Below, piece after piece: positions 30,203 through 43,079 of a stretch of DNA of 64,000 nt. How positions within the stretch are numbered: the first letter of the stretch is position 1; each line of letters opens with the position of its first letter. Position numbers and translations under genes: made by a program. The DNA is from Gammaproteobacteria bacterium. Its GTDB lineage: Bacteria; Pseudomonadota; Gammaproteobacteria; Pseudomonadales; Pseudomonadaceae. The notes beneath the pieces were generated by a model. That model did not search any database. It saw only the letters and a program-made list of their open reading frames with translations, and was not told the DNA's origin. The DNA is taken from NCBI GenBank assembly GCA_012728415.1, contig JAAYFD010000057.1, positions 62,001-126,000 of the forward strand. Reading direction: 5' to 3'.

Positions 30203-32125
30203 ATGAGCAAAATTATTGGAATTGACCTGGGTACTACCAACTCCTGTGTTTCTGTCCTGGAGAACGGCGTATCCAAGATTATTGAAAACGCCGAGGGTGG
30301 CCGTACTACTCCGTCCATCATTGCTTACACCAATGATGGTGAGATTCTGGTTGGTCAGGCGGCCAAGCGCCAAGCGGTTACCAACCCTGAAAACACCCTG
30401 TATGCAGTCAAGCGCCTGATCGGTCGCCGCTTTGACGAAGAGGTTGTGCAGAAAGACATCAAGATGGTGCCTTACAAGATCGTCAAGGCAGACAACGGTG
30501 ATGCCTGGGTCGAGGCCAAAGGCGAGAAAATGGCTCCGCCACAGGTGTCTGCCGAGATCCTGCGCAAGATGAAAGAAACGGCTGAAGATTACCTGGGCGA
30601 GACAGTCACTGAAGCGGTTGTCACTGTTCCGGCTTACTTCAATGACAGCCAGCGTCAAGCTACCAAGGATGCTGGCCGCATTGCCGGACTGGATGTCAAG
30701 CGCATCATCAACGAGCCGACCGCAGCTGCGCTGGCGTACGGCATGGACAAGGTCAAAGGTGACAGCACCATCATCGTTTATGACCTGGGTGGTGGTACCT
30801 TTGACGTTTCCGTTATTGAGGTTGCTGAAATCGACGGTGAACACCAGTTTGAAGTGTTGGCCACCAACGGGGATACCTTCCTGGGTGGTGAGGACTTTGA
30901 CATTCGCCTGATCGACTACCTGGCTGACGAGTTCAAGAAAGAAAACGGCATGGACCTCAAGGGTGATCCTCTGGCCATGCAGCGCCTGAAGGAGGCGGCC
31001 GAGAAAGCCAAGATCGAGCTGTCCACCGCCCAGCAGACCGACGTCAACTTGCCGTATGTAACTGCCGATGCCAGTGGCCCCAAGCACCTGAATGTGAAAG
31101 TGACCCGTGCCAAGCTGGAATCGCTGGTTGAAGACTTGGTCAAGCGCACCCTGGAGCCTTGCCGCATTGCCCTGCAAGACGCCGGCCTGGATGCAAAAGA
31201 AATCAATGATGTGATTCTGGTCGGCGGTCAGACCCGCATGCCCTTGGTTCAGCAGGCCGTGGCCGATTTCTTCGGCACCGAAGCCCGTCGTGATGTTAAC
31301 CCTGACGAGGCTGTTGCTATGGGTGCAGCCATTCAGGCTGCGGTTCTGTCCGGTGACGTCAAGGACGTTCTGCTGCTCGACGTCACCCCGCTGACCCTGG
31401 GTATTGAAACCATGGGCGGCGTGATGACCGCACTGATCGAGAAGAACACCACCATTCCGAGCAAAAAGTCCCAGGTGTTCTCCACCGCAGAGGACAACCA
31501 GAGCGCTGTGACCATTCACGTGTTGCAGGGTGAGCGCAAGCAGGCGGCACAAAACAAGTCACTGGGCAAGTTTGATCTGGCCGACATACCGCCAGCACCC
31601 CGTGGCGTGCCGCAGATCGAAGTGACTTTCGACATCAATGCTGACGGTATCCTCAATGTGTCCGCCCAGGACAAGGCTACCGGCAAGCAGCAATCCATCG
31701 TGATCAAGGCCAACTCTGGCTTGAGCGACGAGGAAATTGAGCAGATGGTACGTGACGCCGAAGCGAACGCCGAGGAAGACCGCAAGTTTGAAGAACTGGT
31801 AACTTCCCGCAACCAGGGCGATCAGCTGGTCCACGCCACCAAAAAGATGCTCAGCGAGCATGCCGACAAAGTGAGCGATGACGAAAAAACAGCCATCGAA
31901 ACCGCTTTGGCCGAACTGGAAGAAGCGCTCAAGGGCGATGACAAGAGCGCCATCGATGCCAAGGTTGAAGCCTTGTCCCAGGCCAGTGCTCCGGTTGCGC
32001 AGAAGATGTACGCCGAGCAGGCCGAAGCCGGTCAGGCTGGCGCTACAGATGCCGGTGCGACAGACGATGCGGACGATGTGGTGGACGCCGAGTTCGAAGA
32101 AGTCAAAGAAGACGACAAGAAGTAA
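30203..32125 (+). CDS. dnaK: Molecular chaperone DnaK (Hsp70)
   Basis: ATP-driven cytosolic chaperone working with DnaJ and GrpE. 640 residues: [14 protein letters not shown] phosphate loop, [15 protein letters not shown], the [11 protein letters not shown] adenosine motif, linker [18 protein letters not shown], substrate-binding domain, and an acidic tail ending EEVKEDDKK. Complete. The antisense frame is open over 1.4 kb, which is codon bias rather than a gene. Confidence 0.98.
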   Translation: MSKIIGIDLGTTNSCVSVLENGVSKIIENAEGGRTTPSIIAYTNDGEILVGQAAKRQAVTNPENTLYAVKRLIGRRFDEEVVQKDIKMVPYKIVKADNGDAWVEAKGEKMAPPQVSAEILRKMKETAEDYLGETVTEAVVTVPAYFNDSQRQATKDAGRIAGLDVKRIINEPTAAALAYGMDKVKGDSTIIVYDLGGGTFDVSVIEVAEIDGEHQFEVLATNGDTFLGGEDFDIRLIDYLADEFKKENGMDLKGDPLAMQRLKEAAEKAKIELSTAQQTDVNLPYVTADASGPKHLNVKVTRAKLESLVEDLVKRTLEPCRIALQDAGLDAKEINDVILVGGQTRMPLVQQAVADFFGTEARRDVNPDEAVAMGAAIQAAVLSGDVKDVLLLDVTPLTLGIETMGGVMTALIEKNTTIPSKKSQVFSTAEDNQSAVTIHVLQGERKQAAQNKSLGKFDLADIPPAPRGVPQIEVTFDINADGILNVSAQDKATGKQQSIVIKANSGLSDEEIEQMVRDAEANAEEDRKFEELVTSRNQGDQLVHATKKMLSEHADKVSDDEKTAIETALAELEEALKGDDKSAIDAKVEALSQASAPVAQKMYAEQAEAGQAGATDAGATDDADDVVDAEFEEVKEDDKK

Positions 32126-32165
32126 GGTGTCTGCTGTGAACCATCACGGCAATAACTGAGCGGAA

Positions 32166-32193
32166 ACAATGCGGGGGCGTGCTCCCGCATTGT
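32166..32193 (+). terminator. Hairpin between dnaK and dnaJ
   Basis: ACAATGCGGG and CCCGCATTGT form a perfect 10-bp stem with an 8-nt loop, followed by TGTTTGC. Its place inside the operon suggests partial termination or mRNA processing that lowers dnaJ relative to dnaK; this is inference. Confidence 0.65.
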
Positions 32194-32224
32194 TGTTTGC
32201 AGCAACCAACAAGCGAAGAGTGTC

Positions 32225-33346
32225 ATGTCGAAACGCGATTTTTATGAAGTGCTCGGTGTCGAGCGCGGTGCCAGCGAAGCCGAGGTGAAAAAAGCCTACC
32301 GGCGCCTGGCCATGAAGTATCACCCGGACCGCAATCCGGATGACAAGGACGCCGAGAATAAATTCAAGGAAGCCACCGAAGCCTACGAAGTGCTTTCGGA
32401 CGCCGATAAGCGTGCAGCTTACGATCAGTACGGCCATGCCGGAGTAGACCCGCAAATGGGTGGCGGTGCCGGATTTGGCGGTGCCGGGTTCTCCGATATT
32501 TTCGGTGATGTGTTCAGTGATTTTTTTGGCGGTGGCGGTGGGCGCCGGGGTGGCCCGCAACGCGGCAGTGACCTGCGCTATACCATGGAGCTGTCGCTGG
32601 AAGATGCGGTACGCGGCAAGACCGTAGAAATCCGTGTGCCCACCCTGGTCGAGTGCAAGCCCTGTGAAGGCAGCGGTGCCAAAAAGGGTACCAAACCGGT
32701 AACCTGTACCACCTGTAACGGCATGGGCCAGGTGCGCATGCAGCAGGGTTTCTTTGCCGTACAGCAAACCTGCCCACGCTGTCATGGCAGCGGCCAAGTG
32801 ATTACCGAGCCCTGCACCAGCTGTAACGGTCAGGGCCGGGTAGAAGAAAGCAAGACCCTGTCGGTCAAGGTTCCCGCCGGTGTTGATACCGGTGACCGCA
32901 TCCGTCTGACCGGTGAGGGTGAGGCAGGTGCACATGGCGGTCCGGCTGGTGACCTCTACGTGGTGGTCAACGTCAAGCCGCATGATATTTTCGAGCGCGA
33001 TGGCCGCAACCTGCATTGTGAAGTACCCATCAGCATTGTTGACGCCACACTGGGCGGCGAGCTGGAAGTGCCAACCCTGGATGGTCGCGTCAAGCTGAAG
33101 ATTCCTGAGGGTACGCAAACCGGCAAGCTGTTCCGCCTGCGCGGCAAGGGGGTTACTCCGGTTCGCGGCGGCGGTGTCGGTGACCTGATCTGCCGGGTGG
33201 TGGTGGAAACTCCGGTCAAGCTGAACAAACGCCAGCGTGAGTTGCTTGAGGAGTTGCGAGAATCCCTGCAGGGTGACCAGTCACACTCGCCCCGTGCCAG
33301 CGGCTGGTTTGATGGCATGAAGCGGTTTTTTGGTGACAACAAATAG
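32225..33346 (+). CDS. dnaJ: Chaperone protein DnaJ (Hsp40)
   Basis: Co-chaperone that delivers substrates to DnaK and stimulates its ATPase. 373 residues: J domain with HPD at 33-35, Gly/Phe-rich linker ([19 protein letters not shown]), four zinc-binding CxxCxGxG repeats ([32 protein letters not shown]) and a C-terminal dimerisation domain. Complete type A DnaJ. The second copy of the 138-nt element begins 8 nt after the stop. Confidence 0.97.
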   Translation: MSKRDFYEVLGVERGASEAEVKKAYRRLAMKYHPDRNPDDKDAENKFKEATEAYEVLSDADKRAAYDQYGHAGVDPQMGGGAGFGGAGFSDIFGDVFSDFFGGGGGRRGGPQRGSDLRYTMELSLEDAVRGKTVEIRVPTLVECKPCEGSGAKKGTKPVTCTTCNGMGQVRMQQGFFAVQQTCPRCHGSGQVITEPCTSCNGQGRVEESKTLSVKVPAGVDTGDRIRLTGEGEAGAHGGPAGDLYVVVNVKPHDIFERDGRNLHCEVPISIVDATLGGELEVPTLDGRVKLKIPEGTQTGKLFRLRGKGVTPVRGGGVGDLICRVVVETPVKLNKRQRELLEELRESLQGDQSHSPRASGWFDGMKRFFGDNK

Positions 33347-33353
33347 GGGTGTG

Positions 33354-33491
33354 TTTTGCACTGTGGCACCAGGGCCGGGTGGGGTGCTGCATCAGGCTGA
33401 CGCTAACCCGTGTCAGCAAGCTGCCCCGGATCGCTGATGCCTGACGCAACACCCCGCCCGGCCCAAATTTGCCTTGTGCGGGTGGGGGTGG
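33354..33491 (+). repeat. 138-nt structured intergenic element, copy 2
   Basis: Gap-free partner of 26979-27116. The main stem pairs 33372-33390 with 33446-33464 (18 of 19 pairs including one G-U). Three stem positions differ from copy 1 on both sides yet keep pairing (A-U versus G-C twice, C-G versus U-A once). An inner GCTGAC/GTCAGC hairpin is perfect here. It lies just after dnaJ on the same strand. Confidence 0.8.
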
Positions 33492-33528
33492 CTCCGTCAT
33501 CGGTGATGACGGAGTGCTGTCGCGGTGT
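33492..33528 (-). repeat. 14-nt motif plus hairpin module, inverted copy
   Basis: Read on the minus strand, ACACCGCGACAGCA (33528-33515) is followed at once by a perfect 9-bp hairpin (CTCCGTCAT / ATGACGGAG). This is the same layout as 27124-27154 but in the opposite orientation relative to the neighbouring 138-nt element. Confidence 0.6.
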
Positions 33529-33695
33529 TTGGGTGTTGTCTTCCCCGTGCAAGCGATTTCGGTCGCGGGCAGTAAAATACAAAAGCTTCGACAAAAGTCG
33601 GTCTGGCTGCAATTGACCGCATATTGTGCCCGTCAAACATGCTAGGATTAGCACCACATTTTCTGGGCCGCAGCACACCAGCGGCTATTTATTGA

Positions 33696-34532
<837 letters not shown>

Positions 34533-34563
34533 TTCTTGCCCGGCAGGGCAGGTGCTGCTTTTC

Positions 34564-34672
34564 TGTAGGAGCGGCTTTAGCCGCGATCTGTGGTTGTCCG
34601 GGCTAAAAGGTTGTTCGCCACTGAACAGGCTTGTGCGGAGCTCTGTTCGTCACTGAAGTGGCCCGTACAGGG
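34564..34672. repeat. REP/BIME-like repeat pair
   Basis: A near-ideal REP, TGTAGGAGCGGCTTTAGCCG, starts at 34564. The variant GTTCGTCACTGAAGTGGCCC at 34645-34664, followed by GTACAGG, matches the unit near 4572-4603. Order and spacing of the two kinds of unit resemble the 4.5-kb cluster. Confidence 0.75.
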
Positions 34673-34770
34673 TTCCGGTTGAGGCCCTGTATTTGTCCTT
34701 CCGGTTTTTTTCAAACTGCCGTACAATACTGCTTTAGTGTATCCACTAGAAGCGCACCCCATATGAAAAG

Positions 34771-34812
34771 AAAAAAGCGGAATGATGTCTACCCACGTCA
34801 TTCCGCTTTTTT
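34771..34812 (+). promoter_or_regulatory. carA leader terminator/attenuator hairpin
   Basis: A perfect 15-bp stem, AAAAAAGCGGAATGA (34771-34785) with TCATTCCGCTTTTTT (34798-34812), has a 12-nt loop and ends in a T-run, so it is an intrinsic terminator about 40 nt before carA. ATG at 34763 opens a frame reading MKRKKRNDVYPRH through it, rich in Lys and Arg codons. It could terminate dapB or attenuate carA; the latter is inference. Confidence 0.75.
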
Positions 34813-34851
34813 GCGAACCTGTGCGTGTAAAACTCATAACGGGAGGTCCAT

Positions 34852-35985
34852 TTGTCCAAGCCAGCCATACTTGCCCTTGCTGACGGCAGCGTTTTTCACG
34901 GTACAGCCATTGGTGCTGAGGGCCACGCACTGGGTGAGGTCGTGTTTACCACAGCCATGTCCGGCTATCAGGAGCTGTTGACCAACCCGGCAGCAGCCGG
35001 CCAGTTGCTGGCCTTTACCTATCCGCATATCGGCAACAGCGGCATCAACGACCAGGACGGCGAGTCGGAGCGCATCCAGGCGGCCGGCCTGATCATCCGT
35101 GACCTGCCGCTGATCGCCAGCAACTGGCGCAGCAACCAGAGCCTGCAGGACTATCTGCTGGCCAACAACTGCGTGGCCATTGCCGACATTGATACCCGTC
35201 GCCTGACCCGTATCCTGCGCGACAAGGGCACCCAGGCCGGCTGCATCCTGGCGGGTGCCGATGCCACCGAACAGCAGGCGCTGGAGCTGGCACGTGGCTA
35301 TGCACTCGATGCGACACGCAATCCGGTTGCTGATGTCACCACCGCCAAAAGCTACAACTGGACCGAAGCTCCCTGGGAGCTGGCCACCAACAGCCACGCA
35401 CAGGTACCGGCAGAACAGCTGCCGCACCGGGTTACCGTTTACGATTTCGGCGTCTCCCGTTCGCTGTTGCGTGACCTGGTCGCCAAGGGCTGCAACCTGA
35501 CCGTAGTGCCGGCAGACACCCCTGCCGCCGAAGTGCTGGCCAGCAAGCCACAGGGCGTAGTGCTGTCCGGCGGGCCCGGCGCGGCGGGCGATTGTCAGCA
35601 GGCGGTTACCACAGCACAGCAACTGCTGGAAGCCGGTGTTCCCCTGTTGGGTGTTGGTCTGGGCCATCAGCTGCTGGCGCTGGCCAGTGGCGCACAGATC
35701 AAGCGCTTGCCGGTGGCCCGTGTGGGTGTCAACTATCCGGTGAAGGACCTGGCCAGCGATCAGGCCATGATCAGCAGCCAGCACCACAGCTTTGCTGTGG
35801 ATGCAGACAGCCTGCCGGCCAGCCTCAAGCTGACCCACGTGTCACTGCCGGACAATGGCGTGCAGGGCATCGAGGTCAACGGCAAGCCGGCCATCGGTTT
35901 CCAGGGCGTGCCGCACCTGAGCGCCGAGCCCAACACCAGCAGCGCCTTCTACGACCGCTTCATTGCACTGCTGCAACAGGCCTGA
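34852..35985 (+). CDS. carA: CarA-type small subunit of carbamoyl-phosphate synthase with lost glutaminase triad
   Basis: 377 residues from a TTG start with GGGAGG 5 nt upstream. The N-terminal CarA domain is well kept (LADGSVFHG, GYQELLTNP, AAGLIIRDLPLIASNWRS, IADIDTRRLTRILRDKG). The C-terminal glutamine amidotransferase domain is recognisable but all three catalytic residues of E. coli CarA are replaced at the same positions: Cys269 is Gly (GVGLGHQLLALASGA), His353 is Val and Glu355 is His (FQGVPHLSAEP). GHHGGNHP reads ARVGVNYP and SNGPGDP reads SGGPGAA. The frame is intact and the operon order normal. It should still dock CarB, but glutamine hydrolysis is not expected, so ammonia-dependent synthesis or a second carA is implied. 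Confidence 0.88.
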   Translation: MSKPAILALADGSVFHGTAIGAEGHALGEVVFTTAMSGYQELLTNPAAAGQLLAFTYPHIGNSGINDQDGESERIQAAGLIIRDLPLIASNWRSNQSLQDYLLANNCVAIADIDTRRLTRILRDKGTQAGCILAGADATEQQALELARGYALDATRNPVADVTTAKSYNWTEAPWELATNSHAQVPAEQLPHRVTVYDFGVSRSLLRDLVAKGCNLTVVPADTPAAEVLASKPQGVVLSGGPGAAGDCQQAVTTAQQLLEAGVPLLGVGLGHQLLALASGAQIKRLPVARVGVNYPVKDLASDQAMISSQHHSFAVDADSLPASLKLTHVSLPDNGVQGIEVNGKPAIGFQGVPHLSAEPNTSSAFYDRFIALLQQA

Positions 35986-35991
35986 TAGAAG

Positions 35992-36648
35992 ATGCTCAGC
36001 AGCGTAGGCGTTACCGACCTCTGGACCTATGTCATCGGCACGATCCTGATCGTGCTGCTGCCCGGGCCCAACTCCCTGTTTGTGCTGGCCACTGCGGCTG
36101 CCCGCGGCATTGCTGATGGCTACCGCGCGGCACTGGGGATTTTTATCGGTGATGCCATCCTGATGCTGCTGTCAGCGCTGGGCGTGGCTTCGCTTCTGCG
36201 TACCGAGCCCATGCTGTTCATGGCACTCAAGTATGCCGGCGGTGCCTACCTGTGCTGGCTGGGACTGAACATGCTGCTGGGAGCCTGGCGCCGTCTGCGC
36301 CACCCGGAACCGTCCAGTGCACCGCAGCGTCAGCACAAGCTGTCCAGCCGGCCCACGCGCAAGGCATTGCTGCTCAGCCTGTCCAATCCTAAGGCCATCC
36401 TGTTTTTTGTTTCATTCTTTATTCAGTTTGTTGATCCGGCTTACGCCCACCCGGGTCTGTCCTTTCTGGTGCTCGGGCTGATTGTGCAGCTGATCAGCGG
36501 CATCTACCTGAGCATCCTGATTTTTACCGGCGCCCGCCTGGCGCACTGGTTTCGCCAGCGGCAACGCCTGGCCACCGGTGCCCTGACCGGAGTGGGCGCC
36601 CTGTTTGTCAGCTTTGGCGTCAAGCTGGCCACCGCAACCCTGACTTGA
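35992..36648 (+). CDS. LysE/RhtB family amino-acid exporter
   Basis: 218-residue inner-membrane protein with six hydrophobic helices and the family motif LLPGPNSLFVLATAAARG near residues 22-40, plus SNPKAILFFVSFFIQF. Related to LeuE. It sits between carA and carB with 6- and 15-nt gaps, an arrangement known from Pseudomonas. Substrate cannot be predicted from sequence. Confidence 0.9.
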   Translation: MLSSVGVTDLWTYVIGTILIVLLPGPNSLFVLATAAARGIADGYRAALGIFIGDAILMLLSALGVASLLRTEPMLFMALKYAGGAYLCWLGLNMLLGAWRRLRHPEPSSAPQRQHKLSSRPTRKALLLSLSNPKAILFFVSFFIQFVDPAYAHPGLSFLVLGLIVQLISGIYLSILIFTGARLAHWFRQRQRLATGALTGVGALFVSFGVKLATATLT

Positions 36649-36663
36649 TAGCACGAGAATCCC

Positions 36664-39879
<3,216 letters not shown>

Positions 39880-39881
39880 AT

Positions 39882-40358
39882 TTGAGTAAATTTCCAATGA
39901 CCGTCCAGGGCGCCAAAGCCCTGGAAGAAGAACTGAAACACCTGAAAACCGTAATGCGCCCGCAGATCACCGAAGCCATCGCCACCGCGCGCGAGCTGGG
40001 TGACCTGAAAGAAAACGCCGAATACCATGCCGCCCGCGAGCAGCAGGGCATGGTAGAGGCGCGCATCAACGACATCGAGGGTCGCCTGTCGGCGGCCCAG
40101 ATCATTGACGTCACCACCTTGCCGCACACCGGCAAGGTGATTTTTGGCGTCACGGTCGAGCTGTGCAATCTGGAAAATGACGAAACCGTCAACTACCAGA
40201 TTGTTGGCGAAGACGAAGCCGACTTCAAACAGGGCAAAATCTCCGTCACCTCGCCCATCGCCCGCGCCCTGATTGGCAAGGAAGAAGGCGAAATCGTATC
40301 CGTACACACCCCGGGTGGTGTGGTTGAATACGAAATCCTCGAAGTACAACACCTGTAA
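39882..40358 (+). CDS. greA: Transcription elongation factor GreA
   Basis: Rescues backtracked RNA polymerase by stimulating transcript cleavage. From TTG ([14 protein letters not shown]) the protein is 158 residues, the length usual in Pseudomonas, with AGGA 8 nt upstream; an ATG five codons later is the alternative. The coiled-coil tip has the acidic pair in [16 protein letters not shown], and the C-terminal FKBP-like domain ends [12 protein letters not shown]. It begins 2 nt after carB, matching the carA-orf-carB-greA operon described in P. aeruginosa. Confidence 0.95.
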   Translation: MSKFPMTVQGAKALEEELKHLKTVMRPQITEAIATARELGDLKENAEYHAAREQQGMVEARINDIEGRLSAAQIIDVTTLPHTGKVIFGVTVELCNLENDETVNYQIVGEDEADFKQGKISVTSPIARALIGKEEGEIVSVHTPGGVVEYEILEVQHL

Positions 40359-40445
40359 CCCCTCCGCTCCGGTCTACACACAGCCGGAGCACCCCCTGCG
40401 CCCGCATCGACGGGCGGGCAGGGCTGCCAAGGAACCCCGTTACCC

Positions 40446-40874
40446 ATGTCCCGTACTCCGGCTACTCCCGACTTTCTGCCCATGCCCGCCATGCTCTGGC
40501 AGCTGATGCAAACCCTGTGGCTGGGCGCACACATGGCGGCGCTATTACTGTTCATGCCGATGCTGGTCAAGATCGGCTTTGCCCCAATGCTGCTGCAGGA
40601 AGTTCACGGCCAGCTGCGACCGGCCCTGCTGATTTTCACCCTGATGGCCACTGCAGTGCAGATGCTGGTTCTGGTGCGCACGAGCGGCGTTCATGCCCTG
40701 GTACGCCAGCTGCGCGGCCAGCTGCTGCTGGGCATCTGGCTGCTGGCGCTGGTGGTGCTGGTTGGCTACGGCAAGGAAACTATCAGTGACACCATGATTC
40801 GCGGCCTGTACGGAGCCATGCTGGGGGCCGGGCTGGTATTGCTGACGCAGCCGTTGCCGCGAAAGAAAGGTTAG
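40446..40874 (+). CDS. Small DUF4149-like membrane protein
   Basis: 142 residues with four hydrophobic helices: about 17-40, 58-77, 88-108 and 118-136. Charge pattern and the LMQTLWLGAHMAALLLF opening resemble DUF4149 proteins, which sit next to greA in pseudomonads. Function is unknown. The mobile element lies directly downstream, separating it from yhbY, its usual neighbour. Confidence 0.7.
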   Translation: MSRTPATPDFLPMPAMLWQLMQTLWLGAHMAALLLFMPMLVKIGFAPMLLQEVHGQLRPALLIFTLMATAVQMLVLVRTSGVHALVRQLRGQLLLGIWLLALVVLVGYGKETISDTMIRGLYGAMLGAGLVLLTQPLPRKKG

Positions 40875-40910
40875 TTCTATTACAAGAGGGGTCAGGTGCA
40901 TTTGTTTTTA

Positions 40911-40934
40911 GGGTATGCGGAATAAAGCGTGGAA
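40911..40934 (+). repeat. Left terminal inverted repeat of the transposon
   Basis: GGGTATGCGG-AATA then GCGTGGAA after two variable bases; pairs with 45618-45641. Contains the first of five copies of the 16-nt end motif (40919-40934). Confidence 0.88.
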
Positions 40935-40972
40935 TCTTAGTTTTTCAACCTTTTGTCAAAAATTCATAAAAC

Positions 40973-40988
40973 GGAATAGTCAGTGGAA
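40973..40988 (+). repeat. Internal copy of the transposon end motif (R2)
   Basis: GGAATAGTCAGTGGAA, direct repeat of the 16-nt motif in the left TIR; starts 54 nt after the first copy. It lies in the promoter region of the restriction operon. Confidence 0.75.
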
Positions 40989-41015
40989 ATGTTTATGATA
41001 TACTTTCTAAAAAAT

Positions 41016-41031
41016 GGAATGGAGCGTGGAA
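41016..41031 (+). repeat. Internal copy of the transposon end motif (R3), abutting the first start codon
   Basis: GGAATGGAGCGTGGAA ends immediately before ATG 41032 and contains that gene's GGAG ribosome binding site. A protein bound to this motif could affect expression of the operon; this is inference. Confidence 0.72.
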
Positions 41032-43062
41032 ATGGCAAAAATACAATCGGTTGAACCCAATATCGCAGACTTGGCTAATGGATGGTTAAAGTCTTACGGC
41101 TTACCGTACAAACTAGAACAAGAATCTTTAAACACTGAAATTGATAGAGCCTTAGATGACTATCATTCCAAAAGCGGTGGTAAAGGCGGGAATCGCCCTG
41201 ATGCAAAGCTTTTGCTAAAAGATAAACAGCTAAATTACTTCCCTATTCTTATTGAGTACAAAGGCTACAAAGACAAGCTGGTAAAACTCAATTCAGATGG
41301 TCAAGTGGATAATCTAACCGCCAAAAACGAACCTAACTTCAAAAATATCAAAGACTTTGCAGTAAATGGTGCAGTCCACTACGCCAATGCCGTTCTTCAT
41401 CATACAAGTTACACGGACATAATCGCTATTGGTGTGACAGGTCATAAAGATACTTCTGGAAATTTACAACATGAAATCGGAGTGTATTTCGTCTCTAAGG
41501 ACAACTTAGGGGCAGGTCAAAAAGTTGGCGATTACAGCGATTTTTCATTTTTATCTGGCGAGCACTTTGATAATTTTATTGAACAAGTAAAGTCATTAAG
41601 CTTGTCAGATGAAGAGTTGGACAGACTTAAAGCGCAGCGTGAAAAAGAAATTGATGTCAGCTTACGCAAACTCAATCACGATATTTATCAGAACGAGAAA
41701 GGCTTGGGTGAAAACGACCGCGTTTACCTTGTGGCGGCCTCTATCATTGCTACGCTTGGTGTACCTAACAAAGTCGCGCCACTTGAAAAATCTGATTTAA
41801 AGTCTTCAACCGAAGAGGGTAATCGAGATGGCGATATTGTTGTTCGTAAAATTGAAGCGTTTTTGAAAAACAAAGACATTCCACAGGATAAAAAAGACTT
41901 AATTATCAGAACGCTTTCAAACACGCTTTTAACCGAAAACATCAACAAGGTCGTGGATGGTGAAAGCCAGTTAAAACGAGTTTTTACCAAAATTGTAGAT
42001 GATTTGGGTATTTACTACAAAATTGGTCTGACCACTGACTTCACAGGCAAACTGTTTAACGAAATGTACGGTTGGCTTGGCTTTTCACAAGATAAATTGA
42101 ATGATGTAGTTCTGACACCTTCCTATATAGCAACCATGCTGGCAAAACTCGCACGAGTCAATAAAAACTCTTATGTATGGGACTTTGCTACAGGTTCAGC
42201 AGGCCTATTGGTAGCCGCCATGAATGAAATGCTCAATGATGCCAAAAACACCATTACTTCTCCCGAAGAATTGGCGGTTAAAGAAGCCCAGATAAAGGCA
42301 GAACAATTACTGGGTTTAGAAATGCTATCAAGCGTTTATATGCTTGCGATTCTAAACATGATTTTAATGGGTGATGGTAGCTCAAATATTCTAAACGAAG
42401 ACTCGTTAGCCTTTGATGGTAAATATGGCTTTGGCAAAACAGAAGAGCATTTTCCCGCCGATGCGTTCATTCTAAATCCGCCTTATTCAGCAGAGGGCAA
42501 CGGTATGAACTTCGTGGAGAAGGCTTTAAATATGATGCACAAAGGCTATGCGGCCATCATCATTCAAGGTTCAGCAGGTTCGGGTAAAGCCAAGGATATT
42601 AACAAGCGCATCCTTAAAAAACATACTCTTATTGCCAGCATTAAAATGCCAATCGACATTTTCATTGGCAAGTCGAGTGTTCAAACTTTCATTTATGTGT
42701 TTAGAGTCAATGACCCCCACCAAAAAGATGAAATGGTAAAGTTTATTGATTTCTCTAATGATGGCTACTCGCGCTCGAATCGCAAAAAATCCAGCAACAA
42801 TTTAAAAGATACGGATAGAGCGAAAGAACGCTATCAAGAAGTAGTCGATTTAGTTCGCTTCGGTAAAAGTAAACTGAATATTTTGACCCAAAATGAATAC
42901 TACGAGAACACCATTGACCCAAATAATGGCGAAGATTGGAACCAGTCTGTTCCAATAGAAACGAAGCCTTCAATAGATGATTTTAAAATAACGGTCAACA
43001 ATTATTTAGTATGGGAAGTGTCAAATCTTTTAAAACAACAAGGTGATGTTTCGGGAAAGTAA
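41032..43062 (+). CDS. BcgI-like fused restriction endonuclease-DNA N6-adenine methyltransferase (RM subunit)
   Basis: 676 residues from MAKIQSVEPN, placed by GGAG 7 nt upstream; the ATG six codons earlier has no site. The N-terminus holds a PD-(D/E)XK-like nuclease core: E36, PD57 and E75-x-K77 (GNRPDAKLL ... LIEYKG). The C-terminal half is an HsdM-type gamma N6-adenine methyltransferase with SAM motif DFATGSAG at 384-391 and catalytic NPPY at 482-485. One polypeptide with both activities plus a separate specificity gene is the BcgI (type IIB) layout, whose A subunit is of similar size. Expected to cut DNA at a split recognition site and methylate it for protection. AT-rich, unlike its chromosomal surroundings. 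Confidence 0.87.
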   Translation: MAKIQSVEPNIADLANGWLKSYGLPYKLEQESLNTEIDRALDDYHSKSGGKGGNRPDAKLLLKDKQLNYFPILIEYKGYKDKLVKLNSDGQVDNLTAKNEPNFKNIKDFAVNGAVHYANAVLHHTSYTDIIAIGVTGHKDTSGNLQHEIGVYFVSKDNLGAGQKVGDYSDFSFLSGEHFDNFIEQVKSLSLSDEELDRLKAQREKEIDVSLRKLNHDIYQNEKGLGENDRVYLVAASIIATLGVPNKVAPLEKSDLKSSTEEGNRDGDIVVRKIEAFLKNKDIPQDKKDLIIRTLSNTLLTENINKVVDGESQLKRVFTKIVDDLGIYYKIGLTTDFTGKLFNEMYGWLGFSQDKLNDVVLTPSYIATMLAKLARVNKNSYVWDFATGSAGLLVAAMNEMLNDAKNTITSPEELAVKEAQIKAEQLLGLEMLSSVYMLAILNMILMGDGSSNILNEDSLAFDGKYGFGKTEEHFPADAFILNPPYSAEGNGMNFVEKALNMMHKGYAAIIIQGSAGSGKAKDINKRILKKHTLIASIKMPIDIFIGKSSVQTFIYVFRVNDPHQKDEMVKFIDFSNDGYSRSNRKKSSNNLKDTDRAKERYQEVVDLVRFGKSKLNILTQNEYYENTIDPNNGEDWNQSVPIETKPSIDDFKITVNNYLVWEVSNLLKQQGDVSGK

Positions 43063-43079
43063 CATCCCCGCTTAACAAG

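Larger units (their letters stand above)
34533..34851. other. Intergenic region between dapB and carA
   Basis: 319 bases holding a REP/BIME pair on the left, a TACAAT -10-like sequence at 34722-34727, and the carA leader hairpin. No protein gene is supported apart from a possible leader peptide. Confidence 0.6.

Noticed and set aside
30149-31552. 467-codon open frame antisense to dnaK
   Set aside because: Antisense shadow of a highly biased gene; translation has no domain features.
34852-35985. Sequencing error or frameshift as the cause of the altered CarA active site
   Set aside because: The changes are scattered codon substitutions within well-aligned, in-frame sequence up to the correct C-terminus, not a block of shifted frame.
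40490-40874. Small membrane protein after greA as part of the mobile element
   Set aside because: Its composition matches the chromosome, it lies outside the TIRs, and a similar gene sits next to greA in pseudomonads.
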